NCBI GenBank assembly: GCA_913057175.1
Contig: CAJXNP010000008.1
Coordinates: 124,001 to 188,000 of the forward strand
Direction: 5' to 3'
Length of the DNA: 64,000 nt
From: an uncultured Cytophagales bacterium
GTDB taxonomy: Bacteria; Bacteroidota; Bacteroidia; Cytophagales; Cyclobacteriaceae
Made by a program: the position numbers and the translations under genes. How positions within the stretch are numbered: the stretch's first letter is position 1; each line of letters begins with the position of its first letter. The notes beneath the pieces are model-generated. The model saw nothing but the letters and a program-made list of their open reading frames with translations, did not search any database and was not told the DNA's origin. This document shows positions 43,751 to 53,127 of this stretch, in pieces.

Positions 43751-44274
43751 TGTATTCAGTATTATTTACAAAAATAGAATAGGCCTCTTAGGTTGAGCAC
43801 TATTCCGGTTTTACTAAAAGTGTTCTATCAACTTCAATCAGTAACACGAGCCAGTTTCCCCAGATCCCGCTGATCCTTCCGTAGTGAATACATTAATATT
43901 AATTGACATCGAACAATTCATAAAAAATATTTAAAAGTGTTAATTGATATGCAATTAACTGATGCATACCCATTTATCCCTAAAAAAGGGGTTAGCAATT
44001 GGTTAGCATTAAGACCAATTCCTGCTAAACTGTCGACGGATTCCTCTTTTTATAAGACAAAAATTGTGGCCTGAAAAGACATTTCTAATAATGTGACACA
44101 ATCGTTTCCTGTGCCATTGCCCTTTTGCATCATAAAAAATTATTTCTATTCCGATATTTGAGCCATTTATCGGGCTATGATGCTAGCATTTGAAATTGAT
44201 ACCGGGCATATCCTTGCGACAAATGATTAAATTAATTATTGATCTTATTATTTTTGTTCTTTTGAAATTCAATA
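43751..44274. other. Gene-free divergent control region between protease and regulator
   Basis: No gene is seen in these 524 bases. On the minus side a TATTTTTG box (43769-43776) could start the M60 gene; on the plus side TATTTTTG at 44249-44256 precedes the regulator. Between them are an 8-bp perfect dyad around 5 bases at 43939-43959 (GTTAATTG / CAATTAAC), a direct repeat GTTAGCA at 43991 and 44002 (11 bases apart, about one helical turn), and an AATTGGT / ACCAATT inverted pair at 43997-44020. These are candidate sites for the adjacent HTH regulator. Confidence 0.6.
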
Positions 44275-47200
44275 ATGTTTCTTGAATTAAATATTTTCTC
44301 AATTCTCCCAATTTTCAGCCAAAGAGTGAATCGGCATTTGAAGCATTGTTGTCTTCCTGTGATATTCTTATCTATCATTTCTCAAACTATTGTTGCCCAG
44401 GATCAAATAAGAAATTTGAGATTCCGTCACTATGACATTGAACATGGACTCTCTCAGGTTGGTGTTATGAGTATGATGCAAGACAGAAAGGGCTATTTAT
44501 GGATTGGCACTCAGGATGGACTTAACCGGTTTGATGGCTATTCCTTTAAAATTTTCAGAAAGAACCCCGTCAATAAAAATAGCCTGAGTGAAAATTATAC
44601 CAGAGATATAATCGAAGATCATGAAGGGATAATCTGGATTGCAACATATGGAGGTGGAGTCAATAAATTTGATCCTCAGGATCATACATTTGAACATTTC
44701 CGTCATAACCCCAACGACCCAAACTCGATAAGCAACGACCTGGTCAATTGCATCTTTCAGGATAGGCATAAAAGAATATGGATAGGGACCATCGGTGGCG
44801 GATTGAACAGCTTCGACCCTTCCACGGGCATATTTGCTCATTATAAGTTCGATCCGTTGGACAAAAATTCAATAAGTGACAACGAAGTCTGGACTATTTA
44901 CCAAGACAGTAAGGACAGGATATGGATTGGAACCGTAAATGGCGGGCTCAATTTATTTGATCCGGAAACCGAATCCTTTGAGCGTTTTCAACACGATGAG
45001 GTTGATATCAACTCCCTAAGTCACAATTATGTAACTTCCGTTCTTGAGGACGATAAGGGTAAAATCTGGGTTGGAACAAAAGGAGGAGGTCTTAATTTGT
45101 TTGATCCGGCAACCAAATCTTTTAAACATTTTAAGAGCAATCCTTCAGATCCTAACTCGTTAAGCGGTAACAACATTATGGTTTTGTTTCAAGACAGTGA
45201 CAGCAGGATCTGGATTGGAACACAGGGTACCGGACTGGATTTGTTCGAGCCACAAAACGGTACTTTTACTCATTTTCAAAACAGAGTGCATGATCCCAAC
45301 TCTTTGAGTAAAGATATTATCTGGAGCATTTTCGAAGACCGGCAAGGGAAATTATGGGTTGGAACATATGGAGCGGGACTTAACATGTTTGATCCGAAAA
45401 CACTGGCATTTACAAATTATAAACCTGATCCGGATGAGCCCAAATCAATAAGTGAAGTTAATATCCTACATATCCAGGAGGACAAGCCTGGTAAAATCTG
45501 GATGGCCATACACGATGGTGGTGTTAACATTTTAGATCCACAAACCCAATCATTTGAACACCTGCAACACAATCCGTCGAATTCGAATTCATTGAGCTCG
45601 AATAATGTACTTCATCTATTATTGGATCGCCAGGGTAAGGTCTGGATAGCAACTCAGGAAAGTGGCATCGACCTGTATGACCCTCAATCAAAATCATTTA
45701 AACATTTCCAGCATGATCCTGATATTCCATCCAGCTTAAGTGACAATAGCGTTTATTCTATTGTTCAGGATCATACAGGAAGAATTTGGGTTGGTACATT
45801 TTCAGGTGGCCTCGATCTATTTGATCCGAAAACTCAGTCTTTTGAACACTTTCGACATAATTCTGAAGATCCCGGCTCCATAAGCAACAATTCCGTCATG
45901 TACATCTTTGAAGACAATCAAAACAGATTATGGATTGGTACCAGGGATGGCGGTCTTAATTTATTGGATCCAATTTCAAGAAAATTCACACGATACCTGC
46001 ACGACCCTGACGATGAAAACTCCTTAAGCCATAACTATATCATGAGCATTTTTCAAGATAGCAAAGAAAGGCTTTGGTTAGCCACCTATGGGGGTGGCAT
46101 CAATCTATTCCAAACAAAGAAGGGTGAATTTCGATCCTGGGGTGAAAATGATGGTCTGTCCAGCAATGTGGTCTATGGAATCCTGGAAGATGACCATGGT
46201 AATTTATGGCTAAGTACAAACTCAGGCATTAATAAGTTTAACCCTGAAACAGAAGAATTTACGTGGTATGACGAGCAGGATGGCTTGCAAGGTAATGAAT
46301 TTGACCAATATGCATTTTGCAAAAGCCGAGACGGTAAAATGTATTTTGGGGGAACAAAGGGCCTGAGTGTATTTCATCCGGATAGCATTAAAGAAAATAC
46401 GCATATTCCTCCTGTTGTCATTACTGATTTTCTTTTATTCAACAAATCAGTAAACATCAGTGATACCACCATCCTGAAAGTGGCATCTGATTATGCTCAG
46501 GAGATCACTCTATCACATGATGATTACATTTTTGCCTTTGAGTTTTCAGCGCTCAATTTCAGACAACCGGAAAAGAACAAATTTGCATATAAATTGGAGC
46601 CATTCAATGATGATTGGATTTACACCGATTACAAAGACCGCAAGGCTACCTATACCAATATTCCTCCAGGAAACTATACTTTCAGAGTAAAGGCCTCCAA
46701 TGATGATGGCTATTGGAATGAAGAGGGTGCCAGCGTAAAAGTTATAGTCATGCCGCCCTGGTGGCTCACCTGGTGGGCGAAGACAATGTATGCCGTTGTT
46801 CCGGTATTGATCTTTATAAGCATTTATTGGATTCGGGTAGCGATGTTGGAAAGACAGAAAAGAGACCTGGAAGCTCAGGTTGCCAGTAGAACAGAAGAAA
46901 TTTCTGCTCAAAACAAAAAACTGATCGAGTTGAGGGAAAATGAAAAGAGATTGTCAGAAGAAGCTATTGCCTCAAAAGACAGGGAGTTGGCAACCATGGC
47001 TATGACCTCTCATGAAAAAAATGCTTTATTGAAAGATCTTGAGCAAAAGGTTAATTTCATTGAAAACAGGTCAGACGATGAAATGAAACTGAACCTTAAG
47101 GAAATGAGGAAAACAATCTCAGACGGTTACTCAATGGATGAAAGCTGGGATAGTTTTCTGCATCGATTCGAGGATGTTCACCCTCAATTTTTTGATAAAT

Positions 47201-47400
47201 TGAAAAGTGAAAATCCCAATCTTACCATCGATGACCTTAAATTGAGCGCTTATCTCAAAATCGGCATGTCCAATAAAGAAATTGCCAATGTTACTCACCT
47301 TACTGTAGGTTCGGTGAAAAGTAAAGTCAACAGATTAAAGAAGAAGCTAGGTTTGTCAGCCGATGATAGCATCAGGGATTTTATGCTGAACAAGGCCTAA
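44275..47400 (+). CDS. One-component sensor-regulator: double beta-propeller, Y_Y_Y, LuxR-type HTH
   Basis: The 1041-residue protein starts with a signal-like hydrophobic segment (ending IVAQ near residue 42). Fourteen propeller blades of about 47 residues follow, each with a W(I/V)GT.GGGLN.FDP core, to about residue 700: two seven-bladed propellers, as in the periplasmic sensor of hybrid two-component regulators. A Y_Y_Y domain covers about 740-825, a single membrane segment about 830-855, a coiled coil about 860-930, and a LuxR/GerE-type HTH about 985-1040 (IGMSNKEIANVTHLTVGSVK). There is no kinase or receiver domain, so signal binding outside must be passed through the membrane directly to DNA. 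Its likely targets are the divergent M60 genes. Confidence 0.92.
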   Translation: MFLELNIFSILPIFSQRVNRHLKHCCLPVIFLSIISQTIVAQDQIRNLRFRHYDIEHGLSQVGVMSMMQDRKGYLWIGTQDGLNRFDGYSFKIFRKNPVNKNSLSENYTRDIIEDHEGIIWIATYGGGVNKFDPQDHTFEHFRHNPNDPNSISNDLVNCIFQDRHKRIWIGTIGGGLNSFDPSTGIFAHYKFDPLDKNSISDNEVWTIYQDSKDRIWIGTVNGGLNLFDPETESFERFQHDEVDINSLSHNYVTSVLEDDKGKIWVGTKGGGLNLFDPATKSFKHFKSNPSDPNSLSGNNIMVLFQDSDSRIWIGTQGTGLDLFEPQNGTFTHFQNRVHDPNSLSKDIIWSIFEDRQGKLWVGTYGAGLNMFDPKTLAFTNYKPDPDEPKSISEVNILHIQEDKPGKIWMAIHDGGVNILDPQTQSFEHLQHNPSNSNSLSSNNVLHLLLDRQGKVWIATQESGIDLYDPQSKSFKHFQHDPDIPSSLSDNSVYSIVQDHTGRIWVGTFSGGLDLFDPKTQSFEHFRHNSEDPGSISNNSVMYIFEDNQNRLWIGTRDGGLNLLDPISRKFTRYLHDPDDENSLSHNYIMSIFQDSKERLWLATYGGGINLFQTKKGEFRSWGENDGLSSNVVYGILEDDHGNLWLSTNSGINKFNPETEEFTWYDEQDGLQGNEFDQYAFCKSRDGKMYFGGTKGLSVFHPDSIKENTHIPPVVITDFLLFNKSVNISDTTILKVASDYAQEITLSHDDYIFAFEFSALNFRQPEKNKFAYKLEPFNDDWIYTDYKDRKATYTNIPPGNYTFRVKASNDDGYWNEEGASVKVIVMPPWWLTWWAKTMYAVVPVLIFISIYWIRVAMLERQKRDLEAQVASRTEEISAQNKKLIELRENEKRLSEEAIASKDRELATMAMTSHEKNALLKDLEQKVNFIENRSDDEMKLNLKEMRKTISDGYSMDESWDSFLHRFEDVHPQFFDKLKSENPNLTIDDLKLSAYLKIGMSNKEIANVTHLTVGSVKSKVNRLKKKLGLSADDSIRDFMLNKA

Positions 47401-47545
47401 TTCGAATAATAGGGGAAAATAATTTCTGAAACTTGTAAAACTTCCTTTTGATCATATATAGATTACCATTTGAGAATTTTATCCCATTCCCAAACCTTTC
47501 CTTATTTTTACCCCAAATAATTTCGCTGGAAAGAAATCAAGACAC

Positions 47546-48070
47546 ATGATCAGAATAATTTGCGGAACGAACAGAAGGGACTCTATTACCAGAAGAATTG
47601 CCAATCAATATGCGGAAATTTTGAATGAAAGAGGTGAGGAAAGTGAAATAATTGACCTGAATTTACTTCCAACTGATTTTATCATATCAGCACTTTATGA
47701 GAATGCCGGGAAGAATACCGAATTCAACTACTTCAGTGACAAAATGGTAGAAGCACAGAAGTTTGTTTTCATCATTCCTGAATACAATGGTTCTTTTCCC
47801 GGTGTCTTGAAGGCTTTTATTGATGGCTTGCCCTACCCGGGAGCTTTCCATAATAAAAAATGTGCACTGGTAGGGATATCTTCCGGCGCCCAGGGTGCAG
47901 GACTTGCCCTGAGCCACCTTACTGATATTTTCAATTACATGGGTATGCACGTACTGGCGTACAAAGCCAAATTCGCGCAGATTGAAGGATTAATGAGTGA
48001 AGACAAAATCACACATCCCGGTCATTTAAAGAAAATCACCAAACAAGCACAAATGCTGATCGATTTTTAA
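47546..48070 (+). CDS. NAD(P)H-dependent FMN reductase-like flavoprotein
   Basis: The 174-residue protein is a flavodoxin-fold reductase: IRIICGTNRRDSITRRIANQ at the start binds the FMN phosphate, and PEYNGSFPGVLKAFIDGLPY is the family motif that contacts the flavin ring. Members reduce FMN, azo dyes, quinones or chromate. It is read toward ftsZ; the two stop codons share the four bases TTAA at 48067-48070, with a small 6-bp hairpin across them. Confidence 0.9.
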   Translation: MIRIICGTNRRDSITRRIANQYAEILNERGEESEIIDLNLLPTDFIISALYENAGKNTEFNYFSDKMVEAQKFVFIIPEYNGSFPGVLKAFIDGLPYPGAFHNKKCALVGISSGAQGAGLALSHLTDIFNYMGMHVLAYKAKFAQIEGLMSEDKITHPGHLKKITKQAQMLIDF

Positions 48071-49638
48071 TCGACATTATCGTGAAGGAATTTATTATTT
48101 CCCAGGATCATGTTATCGTCATTGAGGTTGAACTTCGATATATTTCGATCTGAAGAATGTGGAACATCCTGTAGATTTATTTTTCTACGTACATAAGCTG
48201 GCGTTTCCCACTTCTCTTTATATTCATCCTCATCTTTCAACGGGTTATTTTTCAAACCCCTGTAGTGCTCAATCCTTTCCTTAGCTTTCTTAAGTAAATC
48301 ATCTTTTTTAGAGTCGAGTTCGCGCTTCGGATCATCTTCAGGAATGATATTGTTTTCTTCCTCTATCCTTTTTATAAATTCATACTCGCGGTCAGCATTT
48401 ATTTTGTGATCGCTTAATTCGTTATTGACTGGTTCATTAACTTCTTCCTCTTCAAGAGGCATCTGTTTTTCCTCTCTTTCAAAGAAGTATGAACGGCTGT
48501 TTAGTTGTGGTTCACTTTCTGTATCGTCATCATCGTCAAACAAACTTCCTGACTTCGAATTATCTTCACCTCGCTTGCTATCAAAAAGTGTGATCTGACG
48601 AGTAGAGTCAAGATCATAAACCTTATGTTGTTTTTTCTCACTATTCTCAACCAACTCTGGTTCTTTATTATCAAATCCGGTTGTGATAACCGTTACCCGG
48701 ATGCTTTCGCCCAAATCAGGATCGATACCGTGGCCAAAGATCACTTCAGCCTCATCTCCAGCTAGTTCCTGAATGTAATCGGTAATTTCAGCCAGTTCAT
48801 CCATTTGCAATTCAGCCTGCTCGCCAGAGATAATGCTCAGCAATATTTTTTCCGAACCATGGATGTTTTTGTTATTCAATAGTGGTGAAGAAATTGCACT
48901 TTCAGCTGCTCTTCTGGCCCTGTTTTCACCATCCGTTTGGGCAGATCCCATCACAGCGGAGCCTGAATTCTTCATCACCGTTTTCACATCTTCAAAATCG
49001 ACGTTTACATATCCCGGAACAGTAATGATTTCGGCTATTCCTTTTGCTGCGGTTGTCAAGACATTATCTGCCTGACCAAATGCTTCACGGATAGGCAGAT
49101 TGCCGTAGACTTCTCTCAATTTATCATTCAAAATTACCAGAACCGTATCGCAGTTATTTTTCAGTTCGGTGATGCCCTGTTCAGCCAATAAGCATTTTTT
49201 TCGGCCTTCAAATGAAAATGGAGCTGTAACGATACCAACGGTTAATATTTCCAATTCCTTTGCAACTTTTGCAATAACGGGTGCAGCACCTGTTCCGGTT
49301 CCTCCACCCATTCCGGCTGTAATAAATACCATCTTGGTTCCATCGCTAAGCAATTCCCTGATCTCCTCCTTGCTTTCCATTGCCGCTGCTTTTCCCTTTT
49401 CCGGATTAGCTCCAGCACCAAGACCTGCCGTCAGATTGGTGCCAATTTGTAATTTGTTCGGGATCGGGCTTGCTTCCAAAGCCTGAGCATCCGTGTTGCA
49501 AACAAAAAACTCAACATCCTGGATGCCCTGGTTGAACATATGATTGACGGCGTTGCTTCCACCGCCTCCTACTCCAATAACCTTTATGATAGATTTATGG
49601 TGAGCAGGAATTTCGAATTTGTAATGTGATTCACTCAT
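48067..49638 (-). CDS. ftsZ: Cell division GTPase FtsZ
   Basis: The 523-residue tubulin homologue forms the Z ring at the division site. The GTP-binding signature GGGTGTG is at residues 111-117 and the N-terminal IGVGGGGSNAVNHM is intact. The GTPase core ends near residue 330 and is followed by an acidic linker of about 145 residues. A conserved-tail motif like that of other FtsZ proteins (ETPAYVRRK) is at about 478-486 and is followed by 37 further residues ending FLHDNVD, an extension also typical of Bacteroidota FtsZ as I recall. It is the last gene of the division cluster, 19 bases after ftsA. Confidence 0.98.
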   Translation of the reverse strand: MSESHYKFEIPAHHKSIIKVIGVGGGGSNAVNHMFNQGIQDVEFFVCNTDAQALEASPIPNKLQIGTNLTAGLGAGANPEKGKAAAMESKEEIRELLSDGTKMVFITAGMGGGTGTGAAPVIAKVAKELEILTVGIVTAPFSFEGRKKCLLAEQGITELKNNCDTVLVILNDKLREVYGNLPIREAFGQADNVLTTAAKGIAEIITVPGYVNVDFEDVKTVMKNSGSAVMGSAQTDGENRARRAAESAISSPLLNNKNIHGSEKILLSIISGEQAELQMDELAEITDYIQELAGDEAEVIFGHGIDPDLGESIRVTVITTGFDNKEPELVENSEKKQHKVYDLDSTRQITLFDSKRGEDNSKSGSLFDDDDDTESEPQLNSRSYFFEREEKQMPLEEEEVNEPVNNELSDHKINADREYEFIKRIEEENNIIPEDDPKRELDSKKDDLLKKAKERIEHYRGLKNNPLKDEDEYKEKWETPAYVRRKINLQDVPHSSDRNISKFNLNDDNMILGNNKFLHDNVD

Positions 49639-49657
49639 GATCTTTCTTGTTTAGCGA

Positions 49658-50965
49658 TTAATAATCCTCTCTACCATCAATGTCGTCAATTAATAATCCT
49701 TTCGTTTTATCTATAATTCTTTTGAAAATGTCTTTTCCTTTATCCTTTCGATCACCACGGTGATAATAATTTCCACTCTTGACTTTTTCCTTGTACTGAT
49801 TTTCTCTCTGATCCAACGACCGGAAACCACACAATACAAGACCAACGGTTGTGGCAAACATCGGGCTCTTCACTGTTTCGATCTTACTCTTACCTAGGTG
49901 TTCATTCGGATAACCCACCCTGGCATCCATCCCAGTCATATATTCGAAGAGTTGTTTAACATTTTGCAATTGCGCTCCTCCACCTGTCACAACAATACCT
50001 CCTGCCAATTTATTTTCATACCCTGAAGTAATAATTTCAGAATGGACTATCTCGATAATCTCCTGCATTCTGGCTTCGACAATGTGGGCAAGATTTTTAA
50101 GGGAAATCTCTTTGGGCGGTCGGTTACGCAATCCTGGTATGGAAACAATTTCATTTGGAGAGGCTTCCTCAGCAATCGCCCTTCCGAATTTGGTCTTTAG
50201 TAATTCCGCCTGATGCTGCATCACCATACAGCCTTGTTTGATATCCTGGGTAATGATATTTCCGCCAAACGGAATGACTGCAGTATGTCGTATGATGTTT
50301 TCATGGAAAATGGCAATATCGGTCGTACCACCTCCGATATCCACCAGGCAAACACCTGCTTCTTTTTCTTCATCGCTCAGTACAGACAGGCTGGAAGCCA
50401 ATGGCTCAAGCACCATGTGCTCAATTTCAAGACCAGCTCTTCTGATACATTTGTTGATGTTGTTAATGGCATTTGTTTGTGCAGTGATAACATGGAAGTC
50501 AGCCTCCAACCGTACTCCGGACATTCCAACGGGATCCTTGATCCCTTCTTCATAATCCACATAGTAATCCTGAGGCATCACATGGATGATCTCACTTCCG
50601 GGAGGAATGACGATTTTGTACATGTCATTCATTAATCGATTCACATCCTCGATGTTAATCTCATCATCTTCATTTCCTCTGATGATACTGCCGTGCTCGA
50701 TGGAACTTCTGATGTGCTGGCCTGCAATGCCCACATTTACCACCCGGATATTGATTCCGGAGGTGTCCTCCGCCTCCTTGACAGCCTTTTCGATGGCAAA
50801 AATGGTTTTGTCGATGTTCGTGACAATTCCACGAACAACCCCATCGGAAACGGCTTTTCCCATTCCTAACACTTCTAATTTTCCATATTCGTTCTGGCGA
50901 CCAACAATCGCACAAATTTTGGTGGTACCAATGTCTAATCCGACGACTATTTTATCTTTTTCCAT
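49658..50965 (-). CDS. ftsA: Cell division protein FtsA
   Basis: The protein is the actin-like membrane tether of FtsZ. From the ATG at 50965 it is 435 residues, starting MEKDKIVVGLDIGTTKICAI, the phosphate-1 motif; a GTG at 50983 would add six residues and overlap ftsQ. Further motifs are VCLVDIGGGTTDIAIF (phosphate 2) and GGIVVTGGGAQLQNVKQLF (adenosine). The C-terminal KGKDIFKRIIDKTKGLLID looks like the amphipathic membrane helix, followed by a short acidic tail. It lies between ftsQ and ftsZ. Confidence 0.97.
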   Translation of the reverse strand: MEKDKIVVGLDIGTTKICAIVGRQNEYGKLEVLGMGKAVSDGVVRGIVTNIDKTIFAIEKAVKEAEDTSGINIRVVNVGIAGQHIRSSIEHGSIIRGNEDDEINIEDVNRLMNDMYKIVIPPGSEIIHVMPQDYYVDYEEGIKDPVGMSGVRLEADFHVITAQTNAINNINKCIRRAGLEIEHMVLEPLASSLSVLSDEEKEAGVCLVDIGGGTTDIAIFHENIIRHTAVIPFGGNIITQDIKQGCMVMQHQAELLKTKFGRAIAEEASPNEIVSIPGLRNRPPKEISLKNLAHIVEARMQEIIEIVHSEIITSGYENKLAGGIVVTGGGAQLQNVKQLFEYMTGMDARVGYPNEHLGKSKIETVKSPMFATTVGLVLCGFRSLDQRENQYKEKVKSGNYYHRGDRKDKGKDIFKRIIDKTKGLLIDDIDGREDY

Positions 50966-50975
50966 GATGTATTTA

Positions 50976-51737
50976 TTATTCACAAACTATTTGATTCTTA
51001 AATTTTACACTTACTTTTTCGTATGAATTCCACCCTTTTGAGGGCAGGATTTTATTATAAAAAATTTCAAGTTTTCTAAACTTCCCTTCGACCTCCTCAG
51101 GTTGACCAAATTCTACCAGCTGCTTGCTGACTTGCGTATAGATGCTGATGTTCCCTTTCTTATCAATATCCAACTGAGCGACCATCGATTTCCAGAATTT
51201 ATTTTTATTAATGTAATCGATCAGACCCATAAGCTTCTGGCCATATTCGGAATCATTTAAGTTTTCACCTTCGATATTTTTGGTCACATAACCACTGATC
51301 AGCATGACCCTGGAAGTGTATTTGGTGGAAGTCGGAATGATCTCACCCAAGTGATTGACATACTTATCATTGTATCCGGAATGTGTGATCCTGGCAATCG
51401 GACGAGTTTGATAAACATTAATGTTGAGGTTTCCTCTCAGATCTTCATAAACATCCGTGTGGTACACGAATGCATGCCTTTCCAATCTCTCCTCAAGCAT
51501 TTTAAGGTTGATATCTGAAAAGTATTCTCCAACAATTTTATCATCCTGATCATTGGTGATCATTTTCATGACATCATTTTCGTCAACAAAATAGTTGCCC
51601 AATTGATTATCGATCGAAATATTGATGGCTTTACAGACTGCATCTGACTGCTTTTTCTCCACAAAGCCAATCATGGCTGCCGTCACCAATATGATTAAGA
51701 AAATCCATGCTTTATATGTAATCCTGTACTTAGGCAT
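50976..51737 (-). CDS. ftsQ: Cell division protein FtsQ/DivIB
   Basis: The 253-residue protein has one N-terminal membrane segment (residues 10-25) and a periplasmic part with a POTRA-like stretch (GNYFVDENDVMKMITND) and the FtsQ beta domain. It links the cytoplasmic and periplasmic parts of the divisome with FtsL and FtsB-like partners. Sequence is weakly conserved, as usual for Bacteroidota; position between murC and ftsA supports the call. It overlaps murC by 8 bases. Confidence 0.9.
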   Translation of the reverse strand: MPKYRITYKAWIFLIILVTAAMIGFVEKKQSDAVCKAINISIDNQLGNYFVDENDVMKMITNDQDDKIVGEYFSDINLKMLEERLERHAFVYHTDVYEDLRGNLNINVYQTRPIARITHSGYNDKYVNHLGEIIPTSTKYTSRVMLISGYVTKNIEGENLNDSEYGQKLMGLIDYINKNKFWKSMVAQLDIDKKGNISIYTQVSKQLVEFGQPEEVEGKFRKLEIFYNKILPSKGWNSYEKVSVKFKNQIVCE

Positions 51738-53127
51738 AACTTTCTCCTTTCTTTAACATTTCTCTTATCGGTTCAACAAACCGATCAATATCCCCTGCTC
51801 CGACAGTCAACAAAACCTCGAGGTCTCTTTTTGACAGCCATTCCATCAAATCGTCATCCTCGATCAGGTACTTTTCCTTACAAGTGGCCTTCCGCAAGAT
51901 CATATTCGAATCAACACCTTCAATAGGCAATTCTCGTGCAGGGTAAATATTCAGCATGACCAATTCATCTGCTTTCGAAAGACTCTCCGAAAACCCTTCC
52001 GCAAAATCACGTGTGCGTGAATACAAGTGAGGCTGAAAGACAACCGTCATTTTTTTATTCGGATAAAGCGCCCTGACAGAATCGAGCAGAGCATTGATCT
52101 CCGTAGGGTGATGGGCATAGTCATCAATGTACACCAGCTTATCGCTCTTGATCTTGTAATCAAACCTTCTTTTCACGCCACGATATGAGGATACTGCTTT
52201 TCTGATCGATTTTTCATCAATGCCCAACGCCAGCGATACCGAAATGGCAGCTACAACATTTTCAACATTGTGAAATCCGGGAACATTTAATTGCAGATCT
52301 GTTATACGAATACTGGAAGAGACATAATCAAATGTGAAGAACCCGGGACCAGGTTGAATCTTATCCGAATAAAAATCCCCTTTTTCCATTGAATAAGTGA
52401 ATTTTCGAACGGATTCCGGGCATGAGAAATCATCAGCAATCCTGGAATTGATAAATAGTTTACCTCCTGCTTTTATTTTTTTAATAAACTCTCCGAATGA
52501 TTGTATGAGTTCTTTATGTGAACCATAAATATCCAGGTGATCAGCATCTGCTGATGTAATAACTGCATAATCGGGATTCAATGTGAGGAAGGAGCGATCA
52601 AATTCATCAGCTTCCACCACAACTTTTGTGTCGGGCTCACCTTTACCCCTTATCACCAGGTTGCTATCATAATTTTGCAATACCCCTCCTAAAAACCCAA
52701 CACTATTTAGTCCTGCTTCATGCAAAATATGAGCGATCATAGATGATGTAGTAGTTTTTCCGTGGGTGCCTGCAACAGCAATGGTAAACTGCTCCCTGGC
52801 AATTAAACCTAATACCTGGGAACGCTTTTGTACCAAATAACCTTGGTCCAACAGGTAGTTGTATTCCTTGTGATGCTTTGGAACAGCCGGCGTATAGACT
52901 ACAAGCGTATGCTCTTTTTCCTTTTTAATTTTTTCAGGGATGAACTCTACGTCATCATCAAAATGTACTTCAATTCCTTCCTTCTGCAGTGAATTTGTCA
53001 GTGGGGTGGATGTCTTATCATAGCCAGCGACGAACCTTCCTTCCAGATTGAACCACCTGGCAATGGCGCTCATCCCTATCCCACCGATACCAATAAAATA
53101 GACGTTATGGTAATTGTTCAAATTCAC
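51730..53127 (-). CDS. murC: UDP-N-acetylmuramate--L-alanine ligase MurC
   Basis: The 465-residue ligase adds L-alanine to UDP-MurNAc in the cytoplasm. The start YFIGIGGIGMSAIARWF binds the UDP part and the ATP loop is VAGTHGKTTTSSMIAHIL, the MurC-type form with histidine. The YIDDYAHHPTEINALLDSVR segment is also diagnostic. It overlaps murG by 4 bases and ftsQ by 8. Confidence 0.97.
   Translation of the reverse strand: MNLNNYHNVYFIGIGGIGMSAIARWFNLEGRFVAGYDKTSTPLTNSLQKEGIEVHFDDDVEFIPEKIKKEKEHTLVVYTPAVPKHHKEYNYLLDQGYLVQKRSQVLGLIAREQFTIAVAGTHGKTTTSSMIAHILHEAGLNSVGFLGGVLQNYDSNLVIRGKGEPDTKVVVEADEFDRSFLTLNPDYAVITSADADHLDIYGSHKELIQSFGEFIKKIKAGGKLFINSRIADDFSCPESVRKFTYSMEKGDFYSDKIQPGPGFFTFDYVSSSIRITDLQLNVPGFHNVENVVAAISVSLALGIDEKSIRKAVSSYRGVKRRFDYKIKSDKLVYIDDYAHHPTEINALLDSVRALYPNKKMTVVFQPHLYSRTRDFAEGFSESLSKADELVMLNIYPARELPIEGVDSNMILRKATCKEKYLIEDDDLMEWLSKRDLEVLLTVGAGDIDRFVEPIREMLKKGESYA

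Noticed and set aside
44400-46400. Regular DNA repeats of about 147 bases
   Set aside because: Not a CRISPR array: the repeats are coding, in frame, and correspond to propeller blades.
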